12,750 nt of DNA. Source: Candidatus Pacearchaeota archaeon CG10_big_fil_rev_8_21_14_0_10_32_14 (GTDB taxonomy: Archaea > Nanobdellota > Nanobdellia > Pacearchaeales > GW2011-AR1). The translations under genes were made by a program, and so were the position numbers. A model generated the notes under the pieces. It did not search any database. It was not told where the DNA came from and worked only from the letters and a program-made list of their open reading frames with translations. This document shows, piece by piece, positions 12,692 to 12,750 of the stretch; position 1 is the stretch's first letter, and the number at the start of each line of letters is the position of its first letter. The stretch is from positions 6,417 to 19,166 of the forward strand of contig PFCY01000027.1 in NCBI GenBank assembly GCA_002763085.1, in the 5' to 3' direction.

Positions 12692-12750
12692 TTACGCTCG
12701 TATCGGATTAAGTTTGATATAATACTCTTCTAGATATTCAAAATCCCATC
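12692..12750 (-). CDS. Partial 3' end of a possible Y1/REP-associated transposase
   Basis: On the minus strand a frame enters from the right edge and ends at TAA (12692-12694). It reads WDFEYLEEYYIKLNPIRA. YI-x-x-NP-x-RA matches a motif near the C-terminus of REP-associated tyrosine transposases (Y1_Tnp/COG1943, typically YIxxNPVRAG). Intact members continue for some 20-40 residues past this motif, so the gene may be truncated or a short variant. Only 18 codons are visible, which limits confidence. The REP-like hairpin next to it supports the idea. Confidence 0.35.
   Translation of the reverse strand, partial: WDFEYLEEYYIKLNPIRA

Larger units (their letters stand above)
12643..12750 (-). mobile_element. 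Possible end of an IS200/IS605- or RAYT/REP-type element
   Basis: This combines the outer repeat copy, the bulged GC-rich hairpin and the transposase-like frame ending directly at the hairpin. The element would extend beyond the right edge of the window, and its exact boundary is not visible. No target-site duplication would be expected for this class. Confidence 0.35.

Noticed and set aside
12559..12700. Two repeats suggested a CRISPR array.
   Set aside because: There are only two imperfect copies, one spacer-like interval of 45 bp and no cas genes.

Overview
The window is strongly AT-rich and gene-dense, and it reads as chromosomal DNA of an archaeon, most likely a small-genome DPANN lineage of the Woesearchaeota/Pacearchaeota kind. 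The evidence is a Taw3 wyosine-pathway protein, a MutS5-like protein, a divergent archaeal-looking GatC, and TATA-box-like sequences centred about 23-27 nt upstream of most first start codons. That spacing implies mostly leaderless mRNAs. The assignment to DPANN is inference; no rRNA or tRNA gene is present to confirm it.

Layout. 1-121: structured, repeat-like non-coding DNA. 122-682 (-): taw3. 683-818: divergent promoter region with a hairpin. 819/882-1463 (+): HAD-fold protein with altered catalytic motifs. 1482-2529 (-): EF-hand membrane protein and a UPF0173 metallo-beta-lactamase-fold hydrolase. 2554-6424 (-): a tight five-gene operon transcribed in the order gatC, pyrimidine 5'-nucleotidase-like gene, Cys-rich small protein, gatA, DHH phosphoesterase. 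Its junctions are overlaps or gaps of at most 3 nt, behind one promoter near 6449. 6485-8204 (-): a calcineurin-like phosphoesterase, a small helical protein and a membrane-anchored LysM-like protein, each with its own promoter. 8277-9713 (-): aspS. 9756-10190 (-): minimal HEXXH protein. 10191-10467: a short gap with either a 49-codon small gene or a structured RNA. 10468-12558 (+): an unknown small protein and a MutS-family ATPase. 12559-12750: repeats, a strong hairpin and what looks like the C-terminal end of a Y1/REP-associated transposase running off the edge.

How the genes fit together. The AspRS is of the bacterial type but lacks the bacterial GAD insertion domain. It carries His at the position associated with non-discriminating AspRS. 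With gatC and gatA nearby, this points to indirect, tRNA-dependent synthesis of Asn-tRNA(Asn); gatB is not in the window. Taw3 acts on tRNA(Phe), so tRNA-related functions recur here.

The least explained parts are the REP-like/transposase end at the right edge with a related motif at the left edge, the 10250-10467 region, the Cys-rich protein inside the gat operon, and the HAD protein that has lost its nucleophile.
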